Assembly: GCF_024347375.1 (NCBI RefSeq)
Contig: NZ_AP025470.1
Location: 2,604,001 to 2,668,000, forward strand
Direction: 5' to 3'
DNA from: Vibrio coralliirubri
GTDB taxonomy: Bacteria > Pseudomonadota > Gammaproteobacteria > Enterobacterales > Vibrionaceae
DNA: 64,000 nt
Positions 17,570-26,752 of the stretch are shown here, in pieces (within the stretch, counting starts at the first letter, position 1; each line of letters opens with the position of its first letter). Under the pieces are notes generated by a model, which saw only the letters and a list, made by a program, of their open reading frames with translations, did no database searches and was not told the DNA's origin. The position numbers and the translations under genes were made by a program.

Positions 17570-18160
17570 ATGGCAAGACGAAACGATCATACTCGCGAAC
17601 AATTAGTGCAATTAACCTTAAAAACGGTAACTGACTTCTTAGAAGAGCACTCTTATCACGAGCTAAGTCTACGTAAAATCGCCAATATGATTGGTTACGT
17701 TCCAAGTACCTTAGTAAATGTATTTGGTAACTACAACCTACTGCTTTTGCATGTGGTCGCTCAAACATTAGATGAACTGGCGTCAGAATCGGCTGCAGCT
17801 GTTGAACAATCGAGCAACCCTCAACAAGCTCTATTCAACCTTGCCTACTGCTACCACGATTTTGCACAGAGACACCCACACCGTTGGCAGCTTATCTTCG
17901 AGCACAACATGAACGGTGAAAACCTTCCTGAATGGCAATCGAACCGCATCGATAGAATGACAGGCATGCTAGAGCAGTTGCTGGTAGCGATTGCTCCTGA
18001 ACATACGAAAAGCGAAGTAGTCAAAGCCAGCCGTGTATTATGGTCTGGAGTACACGGAATTACTCTACTTAGCGTTGATGATAAATTTTTCGCCTCCGAG
18101 CCTATTGATGGTAAAGAGCTGATCAATAACCTAGTCTCAAACTACTTAACCAACTGGTAA
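17570..18160 (+). CDS. TetR family transcriptional regulator
   Basis: 196-residue regulator. The N-terminal TetR helix-turn-helix is clear (TREQLVQLTLKTVTDFL, then LSLRKIANMIGYVPSTLVNVFGNYNLLLLHVV); the C-terminal ligand domain is helical and matches the TetR_C-type region (HRWQLIFEHNM). The next gene, an MFS/acyltransferase fusion, begins 17 nt after its stop, so the two form an operon and the regulator probably controls it in response to a lipid or acyl ligand (inference). Confidence 0.88.
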   Translation: MARRNDHTREQLVQLTLKTVTDFLEEHSYHELSLRKIANMIGYVPSTLVNVFGNYNLLLLHVVAQTLDELASESAAAVEQSSNPQQALFNLAYCYHDFAQRHPHRWQLIFEHNMNGENLPEWQSNRIDRMTGMLEQLLVAIAPEHTKSEVVKASRVLWSGVHGITLLSVDDKFFASEPIDGKELINNLVSNYLTNW

Positions 18161-18177
18161 TCATCCAAGGAAAGACA

Positions 18178-20052
18178 ATGAACAACAGCAGCCAATCTTC
18201 GCTGTTAACGCAAAAAAGGTTCCTACCCTACTTTATTACCCAATTTCTAGGAGCCTTTAACGACAACATATTCAAAAATGTCCTGTTACTGTTTGTTGCT
18301 TTCGCAAGCGTAGACACGCTGCCTATTTCCAGCAATCTATTCATTAATTTGGCCGCTGGCCTTTTTATTCTGCCCTTCTTCTTATTTTCAGCTTTGGCCG
18401 GTGTACTGGCCGACAAATACGAAAAATCGTGGTTTATCCGTAAAGTTAAGCTCCTCGAAGTAGTGATCATGTCACTGGGTGCGGTCGGTTTTATCTACGA
18501 AAGCTACGGAATATTACTTCTTCTCCTGTTCCTTATGGGAACGCAGAGTGCTTTCTTTGGTCCGGTGAAGTATGCCCTGCTTCCACAGCAGTTAGAAACA
18601 AAAGAACTGGTATCTGGTAACGCTCTCGTCGAGACAGGTACATTCTTAGCGATCCTGATTGGTACTCTAGGCGCAGGCATCATTGCATCTGAAGAAGGCG
18701 CAAAGCTCATTGCTGCGGTGTGTATTGTTTCGTTCGCCGTGCTTGGCTATGTATCAAGCTGCTTTATCCCACATGCGCCAAGTAATGCACCAGATCTTAA
18801 AGTAAAGTGGCAACCAGTAAAACTGACCCGCGCGACACTAGCGATTGCCAAAAAAGACCGCCCGACCTTTCAAGCACTGATGTCTATCAGTTGGTTCTGG
18901 TTCCTTGGTGCGGCTTACCTAACTCAGTTTCCGAACTTCACTAAACTGCATCTAAACGGCACTGAAAGCTCGGTCGCCTTTTTACTGGCACTGTTCTCGG
19001 TAGGCATAGCAATCGGCTCTTTGGCTTGCGATAAGTTATCGAATCACCGCATTGAAATCGGCATCGTGCCAATGGGCAGCTTAGGTATCTCGATCTTCGG
19101 TCTTTTGATGGCGATATCCATCCCGGAGTCTTTGCCTGACTTTAGCTCTTTCCATCAATTCGTCACCTACTCAGAGCTGTGGCCACTGTTTGCTTACCTT
19201 CTGCTTCTGGGTATCTCTGGCGGTATCTTTATTGTTCCTCTGTATTCACTGATGCAGTTACGTGCCAAGCCAGATGAACGTGCCCAAGTGATTGCCGGGC
19301 TCAATATTTATAACTCACTGTTCATGGTGGGAAGTGCGGTATTAGGTATTGTTTGCCTTAGTGTTCTAGAGCTTTCAATTCCACAGCTATTTATCTTGCT
19401 CGCGGTGGGCAACACTTTGGTGATGCTGTACCTGTTTTATCAGGTGCCTATCTACGCTTTCCGCTTCTTTACGTGGGTGGTCACTCACACCATGTACCGA
19501 GTTAAACATAAGAACTTACATCACCTGCCAGAAAAAGGCGGTGCGTTGATTGTCTGCAACCATGTGAGTTATATGGATGCACTGCTGCTGAGTGCGGTTT
19601 GCCCTCGCTTGATCCGTTTTGTGATGGAAGAGGATTACACCAAGTTACCGCCAATTCGACGCTTCTTAAAAAGAGCTGGGGTGATTCCAATCTCCGCGAC
19701 CAACCGCAACTCGATTCGAAACGCTTTCAAAGAAGTAGAGCGTGCGCTACATGAAGGTCATATCGTGTGTATTTTCCCAGAAGGAAAGCTCACCTCTGAT
19801 GGCGAAGTGGCTGAGTTCATGCGTGGTATGGAGCTAATCATCAAACGTTCACCTGTCCCTGTGATTCCTATGGCTCTTAAAGGATTATGGGGTAGCTACT
19901 TTAGTCGTTACAAAGGCCGTGCCTGCAAAGGGTTACCCACTCGCTTCTGGACTAAGCTAGAGATAGAAGCGGGCGAACCGATTTCACCTAAAGAAGCCTC
20001 TTGTGAAACGCTTCGACAGTCAGTCTCTGACCTTCGTGGATCACTACGCTAG
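18178..20052 (+). CDS. MFS transporter fused to a PlsC-type acyltransferase
   Basis: A 624-residue fusion. Residues 1 to about 425 form a 12-helix MFS transporter of the LplT type (lysophospholipid flippase); residues about 440-624 are a 1-acylglycerolphosphate acyltransferase domain with the catalytic H462-x4-D467 (NHVSYMD) and the FPEGKLTSDG block at about 533-542. LplT in E. coli flips lysophospholipids inward for reacylation by Aas. This fusion would couple both steps but lacks the acyl-ACP synthetase domain of Aas. Cotranscribed with the upstream TetR gene and followed by a terminator. Substrate assignment is inferred. Confidence 0.88.
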   Translation: MNNSSQSSLLTQKRFLPYFITQFLGAFNDNIFKNVLLLFVAFASVDTLPISSNLFINLAAGLFILPFFLFSALAGVLADKYEKSWFIRKVKLLEVVIMSLGAVGFIYESYGILLLLLFLMGTQSAFFGPVKYALLPQQLETKELVSGNALVETGTFLAILIGTLGAGIIASEEGAKLIAAVCIVSFAVLGYVSSCFIPHAPSNAPDLKVKWQPVKLTRATLAIAKKDRPTFQALMSISWFWFLGAAYLTQFPNFTKLHLNGTESSVAFLLALFSVGIAIGSLACDKLSNHRIEIGIVPMGSLGISIFGLLMAISIPESLPDFSSFHQFVTYSELWPLFAYLLLLGISGGIFIVPLYSLMQLRAKPDERAQVIAGLNIYNSLFMVGSAVLGIVCLSVLELSIPQLFILLAVGNTLVMLYLFYQVPIYAFRFFTWVVTHTMYRVKHKNLHHLPEKGGALIVCNHVSYMDALLLSAVCPRLIRFVMEEDYTKLPPIRRFLKRAGVIPISATNRNSIRNAFKEVERALHEGHIVCIFPEGKLTSDGEVAEFMRGMELIIKRSPVPVIPMALKGLWGSYFSRYKGRACKGLPTRFWTKLEIEAGEPISPKEASCETLRQSVSDLRGSLR

Positions 20053-20078
20053 CTAACCAACCCTTTATTCATATCAGC

Positions 20079-20113
20079 TGAACAAGCGTTAAGTTTTCCT
20101 TAACGTTTGTTCA
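20079..20113. terminator. Terminator after the MFS/acyltransferase gene
   Basis: TGAACAAGCGTTAAG / CTTAACGTTTGTTCA, nearly perfect 15-bp stem with one mismatch and a small T-rich loop. U-run after it is weak (ATTCATTT). Confidence 0.6.
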
Positions 20114-20198
20114 ATTCATTTAGACTTACTTATCATTTTATTGAACGTATAGTGGTCTCATCACAATAACGCCACAACAAAACAAGACTCTAAATACA

Positions 20199-21119
20199 AT
20201 GAACCTAAAAAAGTCCGTTCCATTTTATCTTGCTGCACTGTTTTGCTTAACGCCTTGGGTTAGCTCACCGACAGCCCTGGTTATCGGTTTCCTGCTTGCT
20301 AGTTTAGGACTAGTCCCTGAACACTTGGAAGTCGGCAAACTCACCAAAAAGCTACTGGCCTACTCTATTGTTGGCTTGGGTTTTGGTATTCAGTTTGAAA
20401 AAGCATTAGCAGTAACAGGCGATGGTATTGGGCTCATTGTAACGACGATTATCGGTACATTAGTCATTGGTTGGTTCTTGGCTAAACGAATGGGGCTAGA
20501 CCGCACTACAGGCTACCTTATCTCTTCTGGTACCGCGATTTGTGGTGGTAGCGCGATAGCAGCAGTGGCACCTGCGATCAAAGCAGACGATGAACAGATT
20601 GGCTTGGCGTTAGCCACTGTATTCGTGTTGAACTCGGTTGCTCTATTCTTATTCCCGATGATTGGTCACGCGCTTGAACTCAGCCAACAAACATTTGGTA
20701 CTTGGGCAGCTATTGCGATTCACGACACGTCTTCTGTAGTAGGTGCAGCTTCAGCGTATGGCGAAGAAGCACTGACGACAGCGACAACATTGAAGCTCGC
20801 TCGCGCACTTTGGATCATCCCAATCGCTTTAATCAGTGCGATGATCTTCAAGAACGATCAAAAGAAGGTTACGGTTCCCTACTTCATTTTCTTCTATTGC
20901 GCCGCTATCGCGGTGAGTGACTTACTGCCACAATTTGAGATGGTCTATCAAGGAATCTTTGATGTCTCTAAGCGAGCACTGGTAGTGTGTCTGTTCTTAA
21001 TTGGCTGTGGTATTTCGGTTGAGAAGTTAAAAGCAGCAGGACCGAAGCCATTGATGTTCGGTATTACAATGTGGGTCATGATCTCGACAGGTTCATTAGC
21101 GTGGTTAACTCTCGCCTAG
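20199..21119 (+). CDS. yeiH: YeiH family putative sulfate exporter (UPF0324)
   Basis: Polytopic inner membrane protein of the YeiH/UPF0324 family (about ten membrane segments, 306 residues). Typical blocks are visible: [49 protein letters not shown] and the final [16 protein letters not shown]. Family members are annotated as sulfate exporters but the substrate is poorly proven. It is a single-gene unit; a strong terminator follows. The usual LysR partner of yeiH is not adjacent (the LysR at 21527 faces another gene). Confidence 0.88.
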   Translation: MNLKKSVPFYLAALFCLTPWVSSPTALVIGFLLASLGLVPEHLEVGKLTKKLLAYSIVGLGFGIQFEKALAVTGDGIGLIVTTIIGTLVIGWFLAKRMGLDRTTGYLISSGTAICGGSAIAAVAPAIKADDEQIGLALATVFVLNSVALFLFPMIGHALELSQQTFGTWAAIAIHDTSSVVGAASAYGEEALTTATTLKLARALWIIPIALISAMIFKNDQKKVTVPYFIFFYCAAIAVSDLLPQFEMVYQGIFDVSKRALVVCLFLIGCGISVEKLKAAGPKPLMFGITMWVMISTGSLAWLTLA

Positions 21120-21187
21120 CCTGCATAGAAATGCTTTAGATGGTTGTTCGGTTACCTAGACACTCGGGTTAGCGAGCAACAAAACAA

Positions 21188-21217
21188 AAAGGCAAAGCTC
21201 CAATGGGCTTTGCCTTT
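21188..21217 (+). terminator. Terminator after yeiH
   Basis: AAAGGCAAAGC / GCTTTGCCTTT stem with an 8-base loop, T-run then ATCG; A-rich left side lets it act in both directions. Confidence 0.85.
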
Positions 21218-21252
21218 ATCGTTTGTGGTAAGGATATTCTTTGTTGCAACAA

Positions 21253-21420
21253 TCACGAATCAAACAGGGGCTTATCACTCTTCTTGCTCTCTCTTTTCAT
21301 TAAAACAAGTACCACAACCAACACAAATGCGGTGAGCTCAGCCAACGAACGAGTCAACCCCGATGAGATGATCGCTTGGCCTATCTGCAGTAAAACCGCA
21401 ATGATGAGGGCAATTTTCAT
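21253..21420 (-). CDS. Small hypothetical membrane protein (55 aa)
   Basis: Open frame of 55 codons starting MKIALIIAVLLQIGQAII and ending KRESKKSDKPLFDS. Two hydrophobic segments (residues 3-18 and 30-41) are separated by a short polar turn, and the C terminus is basic, so a hairpin membrane protein with a cytoplasmic tail is likely. AAGGT lies 8 nt upstream of the ATG. It sits in an otherwise empty gap between yeiH and the LysR gene, reading leftward towards the yeiH terminator. No family recognised. Confidence 0.55.
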   Translation of the reverse strand: MKIALIIAVLLQIGQAIISSGLTRSLAELTAFVLVVVLVLMKRESKKSDKPLFDS

Positions 21421-21526
21421 AATAAGACCTTATTCTATAATCCGTTATTTATATGGCTTATTATGATGGATGGTTATAAAGATAATAAATTCTGTTTTGA
21501 ACTATCTAATTGCTAAATTAACTAAC

Positions 21527-22405
21527 CTAGCGTAACTGCCCTTCTAACCACTTAATAAAGGTTCTTACCTTAGGCCGTTTTTCCGTGCCTAGCGGGCATA
21601 TTAAGTCATACCCTTGGTCGGTATCCATGCTCGGATAAGGTGTTATGAGCTCACCAGTCTGAACATACTGCTTAACAAAATGATAGCGCCCCATCGCCAC
21701 ACCAATATTGCTGAGGGCACTTCTTACGCCCATATCTCGGTGGCTCACGCAGTAAAATTGCTCAAACAAGTTCACATCCAAGCCGTGGTGTTTAATCCAA
21801 CGCTGCCATACATCTGACCCTAGTGCATGAATGAAATTAATCCGGTGCAGCGATTCTAAGCCATCATCAAAAATGTCGTGCTCAGCCGCGTAACTCGGTG
21901 TACACACCGGAATATACTTTTCGCCAAACAGTCGCTGTCGATGCATGTCTTTGAGATCTTCAGCACCATAGTAAATGGCGACATCGAGATGATTTTGATG
22001 AAAATCCTGCTCTTCTTGCGAGAAAATGTTGAGATTAAACTTAGGATATCGCTTTTTAAAATCAGCCAGTCTTGGTAGTAACCAACTGTTGGCAAATGCA
22101 GGACTGGTACCGATATTGATCTGTCCATACAAGTCTGTGTTGGTAATGTCTTCGATCTCACCAAAAATAGAGCTTAACGACTTGGATAACGTTCGTTGAA
22201 AGCGCTGGCCTTCTTCCGTTAGTTCCAGTTTACGAGTCCCTCGCACAAACAAGTTAAATCCGAGTTCACCTTCTAACACTTTGATTCGATGGCTAACGGC
22301 TCCCTGAGTCAAATGCAACTTTTTCGCCGCTAGCGTAAAGCTCATTTTCTCTGCAGCCACATTAAAAGTATGAAGATTTCTAAGTAAAGATTGATGGTTA
22401 GCCAT
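21527..22405 (-). CDS. LysR family regulator (DsdC/GcvA-like)
   Basis: 292-residue LysR-type transcriptional regulator. The winged helix-turn-helix (LHTFNVAAEKMSFTLAAKKL, GAVSHRIKVLEGELGFNLFVR) is followed by a type 2 periplasmic-binding-like effector domain with NIGVAMGRYHFVKQYVQTGELI. These blocks resemble E. coli DsdC and GcvA. It is divergent from the NagE-like PTS gene, and a 15-bp palindrome lies 13 bp from its start, so it probably autoregulates and controls the permease. DsdC resemblance does not prove D-serine as the signal. Confidence 0.85.
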   Translation of the reverse strand: MANHQSLLRNLHTFNVAAEKMSFTLAAKKLHLTQGAVSHRIKVLEGELGFNLFVRGTRKLELTEEGQRFQRTLSKSLSSIFGEIEDITNTDLYGQINIGTSPAFANSWLLPRLADFKKRYPKFNLNIFSQEEQDFHQNHLDVAIYYGAEDLKDMHRQRLFGEKYIPVCTPSYAAEHDIFDDGLESLHRINFIHALGSDVWQRWIKHHGLDVNLFEQFYCVSHRDMGVRSALSNIGVAMGRYHFVKQYVQTGELITPYPSMDTDQGYDLICPLGTEKRPKVRTFIKWLEGQLR

Positions 22406-22417
22406 ACGAACTCATGC

Positions 22418-22432
22418 ATTAAAAATTTTAAT
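22418..22432. promoter_or_regulatory. Palindrome, probable LysR operator
   Basis: ATTAAAAATTTTAAT is a perfect 15-bp inverted repeat in the LysR-PTS divergent gap, 13 bp from the LysR start, with partly symmetric flanks (ATGC / TCAT). It fits the AT-rich T-N11-A form of LysR sites. Its closeness to the LysR start suggests autoregulation. Confidence 0.5.
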
Positions 22433-22580
22433 TCATACTACTACCCGTTTCGTTTGTTTGCATTAAGAAATAAGTTTTTAATAGCCGCAGTTACTTAAAA
22501 TCCTGCCTCGATCAATCTTTGACTCCATACGTTGACGAGCAGAAACATTAAAAAAATTAATTACAAACTTAGGGGCACAT

Positions 22581-24044
22581 ATGAATATACTCGGGTATAT
22601 GCAAAAAGTAGGTAAGGCATTAATGGTTCCCGTAGCCACACTGCCAGCTGCAGCAATCCTTATGGGAATCGGCTATTGGTTGGATCCTGTTGGTTGGGGT
22701 TCAGAAAGTATCTTAGCCGCATTCTTGATCAAATCTGGTGGCGCGATCATCGACAACATGGCGGTTCTGTTCGCGGTGGGTGTCGCATTTGGTTTGAGCC
22801 GTGATAAGAATGGTTCGGCGGCACTGTCTGGTTTTGTGATGTTCCTCGTCGTCACCACGCTACTTGCTCCGGGCTCTGTTGCTCAGTTAATGGATGTTGA
22901 ACTCAGTGAAGTGCCAGCGGCATTTGGTAAAATCAGCAACCAATTCGTAGGTATCATTGTGGGTATCATCTCTGCTGAGATCTACAACCGCTACTCAACC
23001 GTTGAACTTCCTCAAGCTTTAGCATTCTTCAGTGGTAAGCGTTTGGTTCCTATCCTGACCTCAATAGCAGGTATGGCTCTCTCTTTTGCTCTACTTTACA
23101 TCTGGCCAGCTGTTTACGACGCTCTGATCGTTCTGGGTATTAAACTAGAAAGCATGGGCGCAGTGGGAGCCGGTCTGTTTGGTTTCTTCAACCGTTTGTT
23201 CCTATCAGTTGGTATGCACCACGCTCTTTACCCTGTGTTCTGGTTCGACGTTGTTGGTATTAACGACATTCCAAACTTCCTAGGCGGCGCGCAATCTATC
23301 GCTAACGGTACGGGTATTCCGGGTAAAACAGGCATGTACCAAGCGGGCTTCTTCCCTATCATGATGTTTGGCCTACCAGCAGCAGCACTGGCGATGTACC
23401 ACTGTTCTGATGCGAAAAACAAAAACCAAGTATTCGCAATCATGCTTGCGGCAGCTATGGCTTCATTCTTCACGGGTATCACAGAGCCGCTAGAATTCAG
23501 CTTCATGTTCCTAGCACCCGTGTTGTTCCTGCTACACGCAGTATTAACAGGCCTATCGCTTTACATTGCAGCAAGCATGGAATGGATGGCAGGCTTCGGC
23601 TTCTCTGCTGGCTTCGTTGACCTAGTACTATCAAGCCAAAACCCACTAGCGGTTAACTGGTACATGCTACTGGTTCAAGGCGTGGTGTTCTTCGCGCTTT
23701 ACTACGGTATTTTCCGCTTCGCTATCATCAAGTTCAACCTACGTACTCCAGGCCGTGGTGAAGAGATGGAAGCAGAAAAAGAAACTGAAACACCAGAAGC
23801 ATTGGCTAACCTAACCAACAGCTACATTGAAGCGGTTGGCGGTGCAGACAACATTCTAGAAGTCGATAACTGTATTACTCGTCTACGCTTAACTGTGAAA
23901 GACTCAGGTGCAGCAGACAGCGATAAACTGAAGAAACTCGGTGCGGCAGGTGTGGTACCGGTTGGTAAAGGTGGCCTGCAAGTTATCATTGGCCTAGGTA
24001 AGGTAGATAAAGTCGCTGAACAAATGAAGAAGGCACTCGCTTAA
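22581..24044 (+). CDS. nagE: PTS permease EIICB, N-acetylglucosamine/glucose type (NagE-like)
   Basis: Phosphotransferase sugar permease. The EIIC membrane domain (residues 1 to about 385) matches NagE/PtsG proteins, with MNILGYMQKVGKALMVPVA at the start, AGFFPIMMFGLPAAALAMY and GITEPLEFSFMFLAP. The EIIB domain (about 405-487) carries the phosphocysteine C431 in DNCITRLRL. The N-terminal and EIIB blocks are closer to NagE than to PtsG. No EIIA domain is fused, so it must use a separate EIIA-Glc. The nag catabolic genes are not adjacent. The sugar is inferred. Confidence 0.78.
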   Translation: MNILGYMQKVGKALMVPVATLPAAAILMGIGYWLDPVGWGSESILAAFLIKSGGAIIDNMAVLFAVGVAFGLSRDKNGSAALSGFVMFLVVTTLLAPGSVAQLMDVELSEVPAAFGKISNQFVGIIVGIISAEIYNRYSTVELPQALAFFSGKRLVPILTSIAGMALSFALLYIWPAVYDALIVLGIKLESMGAVGAGLFGFFNRLFLSVGMHHALYPVFWFDVVGINDIPNFLGGAQSIANGTGIPGKTGMYQAGFFPIMMFGLPAAALAMYHCSDAKNKNQVFAIMLAAAMASFFTGITEPLEFSFMFLAPVLFLLHAVLTGLSLYIAASMEWMAGFGFSAGFVDLVLSSQNPLAVNWYMLLVQGVVFFALYYGIFRFAIIKFNLRTPGRGEEMEAEKETETPEALANLTNSYIEAVGGADNILEVDNCITRLRLTVKDSGAADSDKLKKLGAAGVVPVGKGGLQVIIGLGKVDKVAEQMKKALA

Positions 24045-24112
24045 CGCCAAATCTTGAATGGCACGATAAATAATTAGAATTTGTGACGGCTTCACCACCG
24101 TCACAACCCCCT

Positions 24113-24156
24113 GAAGCGCAATTACGACTAGTCACCGTGTATTGCGCTTCATTTTA
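24113..24156. terminator. Terminator between nagE-like gene and menE
   Basis: GAAGCGCAAT (24113-24122) pairs with ATTGCGCTTC (24141-24150), then ATTTTATT. A second hairpin GTGACGG / CCGTCAC lies at 24083-24104. Both are between convergent genes. Confidence 0.7.
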
Positions 24157-24168
24157 TTGCTCTTCGCT

Positions 24169-25605
24169 CTATTTAGAACGAGTCTGCTGTAACCACTGCG
24201 CCAATCCAGCGCGCGAAACCTTAATACCCAGTTGTTCCTGCTGAGGCATTCGATAATACTCAACAGGAAATTTGAAGCGTTCAAGACGACCAGTTAACTG
24301 CTCGATAAACCACTCTTTGGTTGGCAGATCAGCACAATCGACAATCGCTGCAGGTCGGAATCCGAACTCATCATCTTCAATGGGAACAATAAAAGCCTGA
24401 TTAACCTCAGACAATTGATTGAGTACTCGCTCAATTTCTTCGCAATGAATGTTCTCACCACCAGAAATAAACTGATTGTCAGCGCGACCAATAATCGACA
24501 CTTGTTCGCCAACCCACTCACCAAGATCTTTGCTATCAAACCAGCCGTTGTTATCAACTAATGGCGTTAATTTACCTTGATAGTAATACCCAGAAGCGAG
24601 CGTCTCGCCGCCAATAAAGATACGTTGTTCTTCAATTTTTAGCTGGCGATGGTTAAGGACAAAACCGGCGGTGCAGCTGGCATCAACGGGCTTCGCGGTC
24701 ACGGTTGAAGCCGCTTCAGTCATGCCGTACCCAAGCCATGTTTCGATGCCCATTTGTTGAGCTTCGAGCCCAAGTGCTTCTGGTATATGACTACCACCCA
24801 AAAGTACATGCGTTAAAGTAAGTGCTTGCTTACTCTTTAACAATCGATGTAGCTGAGTAGCGACTAATGAAGCGTGACTGCATTCTTCTATATCGGTTTC
24901 AAGCTGACCTGTGCCTATTTTGATGCAGCCACCAGCCGCCAACCAACGATGAACTATCGCCAGCCCCGACACATGGTACATAGGTAAACTCAATAACCAC
25001 GTGTCACCTTGTTGATAACGAAACACCTCAAGCAGCCCTGACGCAGAACATAAGTGCTGCTCAAGCGTATGACCGACCGCTTTTGGGTTTCCGGTAGAAC
25101 CTGAAGTGAATACGATACTCGCTAAATTTTGCGGATTGAAGTGGAAGTCTTGAGATGTCGTGATCCGATTACCATCAGCATCGAGCTTCACTTCATTTAA
25201 GCAAGACAAGGTCACCAACTGAGTATTCAAATCAGCAGCCTCTGAATGCTCTATCCCACTACTGTCCAAAAGCCAAAGGTAGCTCTGTTGATCTGTTTGA
25301 TATAAGGAATCGAGCTTTTGCTTCAGGCGTAAACTAGGCTGAGGCATCGTAAACGCACAAACCACACCCAAATTGAGTGCGGCAAGGTAAACCGGGATCA
25401 CTTCAGCTTGATTCTTACCAACAATCGTCAGTACATCACCTTCAGATAGGCCTTGATGAGATAGCTGTTGTTGGTACTCACTAACCAACACAAACACTTG
25501 CAGCCAAGTATAAGTGCGGTGAGTGGTCACTAACGCTGGTTGAAGTGGGTTTTGCTGCGCCCACTGTACCCAGAGCGGGTGATGATTAGATTGTGGGCGC
25601 ATCAT
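24169..25605 (-). CDS. menE: o-succinylbenzoate-CoA ligase
   Basis: Activates o-succinylbenzoate to its CoA thioester in menaquinone synthesis. The 478-residue protein is an ANL adenylate-forming enzyme: P-loop IVFTSGSTGNPKAVGHT, the A5-type LGYGMTEAA, the hinge region IGRADNQFISGGENIH, and the C-terminal catalytic lysine in GIKVSRAGLA. It is the last gene of the minus-strand men operon, starting about 65 bases after menC. Confidence 0.95.
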   Translation of the reverse strand: MMRPQSNHHPLWVQWAQQNPLQPALVTTHRTYTWLQVFVLVSEYQQQLSHQGLSEGDVLTIVGKNQAEVIPVYLAALNLGVVCAFTMPQPSLRLKQKLDSLYQTDQQSYLWLLDSSGIEHSEAADLNTQLVTLSCLNEVKLDADGNRITTSQDFHFNPQNLASIVFTSGSTGNPKAVGHTLEQHLCSASGLLEVFRYQQGDTWLLSLPMYHVSGLAIVHRWLAAGGCIKIGTGQLETDIEECSHASLVATQLHRLLKSKQALTLTHVLLGGSHIPEALGLEAQQMGIETWLGYGMTEAASTVTAKPVDASCTAGFVLNHRQLKIEEQRIFIGGETLASGYYYQGKLTPLVDNNGWFDSKDLGEWVGEQVSIIGRADNQFISGGENIHCEEIERVLNQLSEVNQAFIVPIEDDEFGFRPAAIVDCADLPTKEWFIEQLTGRLERFKFPVEYYRMPQQEQLGIKVSRAGLAQWLQQTRSK

Positions 25606-25669
25606 AGGATAACCAAAAATAGATTAAGAACTTGTTAAGCTAACTAAATAGCCATTCAAATAGATCGGC

Positions 25670-26677
25670 CTAAGAAGACCAAATCAATTGTTGCTGTTCA
25701 AGTGTGGAGACAGGCAACTGACTCCCCGGCCAAGAAACTTCTAGCTGCTGCTTGAACAAGCCAATCGTATCCAGCCCCGGCACTTCGTTTGGTAGATATT
25801 GCTGCGCCAAACGAGCAATCTGAGTCAGACCTAGGCTCGACTCAATGCTTGAGCTCAATACAGATTTCATTCCAAGCTTCTGTGCACGCTCAATGATTGC
25901 CACACAACGCTCGACAGAACCAATAAGAGTTGGCTTGATCACGACTGCTTTAACACCAGTAAGGTCGCTAAGATCAAACTCTGGGCTTCGCACCGCTTCT
26001 TGCAGTGTCTCGTCCCACGCAATCGCAACACCATGGTCAATGGCAAAGGCCAAACTGTCTTCTGGCTTTTGACAAGGCTCTTCAATAAAGCTTATGCGCT
26101 GACGCAGTGACGGCGAAATGTATTTAATAAACTGCTTCGCTTTCTCTGGCTTCCACGCACGGTTGGCATCAAGTCTTAGGGTCAAATCAGGGATCGACTC
26201 AAGGAATAAGCTAACCAGCATGCCATCGCGAATCGCTTCGTAGAGGCCAACTTTCACTTTCGCGACCTTCTCGCCTTGCATCTCATTCAATACAGGGATC
26301 AGTTCATCAGGATCGCCTGTACACAAAGGCGCAGCTTGGTAGTTACCTTGAGCGTTAAGATCGCCTCGCAATTCAATCATCGCCATTGAAAAGCCAAACG
26401 CGACAGAAGGATACAGCTCGTCGAAAGGCGTTTGAGGCTTATTGTGGCTCCAAAGCTCTAATTCGTGTTGAAGCTGAATGCCAGCTTGTTCGGCATCTTC
26501 TTGGCTAAAACCTGGCAAAGGCGCAACTTCGCCAAAACCAGTTTTACCATCACACTCAAGTTGGATGATATAGCCAACGCGTTCGTTCAACTTATTGTCA
26601 CGAAGAACCACGCCACTATCCATAGGTAATTGATAACGGTAAAGTTTAGCGTGACGCTGAGAATTCACTGAGTTCAT
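25670..26677 (-). CDS. menC: o-succinylbenzoate synthase
   Basis: Dehydrates SHCHC to o-succinylbenzoate. It belongs to the enolase superfamily: catalytic lysines in VAKVKVGLY, metal ligands in LRLDANRAW, FIEEPC and IAWDETL, and the second-side lysine in VVIKPTLIG. The product has 335 residues, about the E. coli length plus 15. Fifth gene of the men operon; a hairpin with a T-rich tail lies between menB and this gene. Confidence 0.95.
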   Translation of the reverse strand: MNSVNSQRHAKLYRYQLPMDSGVVLRDNKLNERVGYIIQLECDGKTGFGEVAPLPGFSQEDAEQAGIQLQHELELWSHNKPQTPFDELYPSVAFGFSMAMIELRGDLNAQGNYQAAPLCTGDPDELIPVLNEMQGEKVAKVKVGLYEAIRDGMLVSLFLESIPDLTLRLDANRAWKPEKAKQFIKYISPSLRQRISFIEEPCQKPEDSLAFAIDHGVAIAWDETLQEAVRSPEFDLSDLTGVKAVVIKPTLIGSVERCVAIIERAQKLGMKSVLSSSIESSLGLTQIARLAQQYLPNEVPGLDTIGLFKQQLEVSWPGSQLPVSTLEQQQLIWSS

Positions 26678-26709
26678 AAAGTTTCCTAAAAAACGGGGAA
26701 CATCAAAAC

Positions 26710-26738
26710 AAAACGAGCCGCTATTAGCGACTCATTTT
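26710..26738 (-). terminator. Hairpin between menB and menC, possible internal attenuator
   Basis: On the minus strand AAAATGAGTCGC / GCGGCTCGTTTT (some mismatches) is followed by GTTTTG. It looks like an intrinsic terminator inside the operon and could reduce menC-menE expression relative to menFDHB. Confidence 0.55.
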
Positions 26739-26752
26739 GAAGAAGAGAAAGA

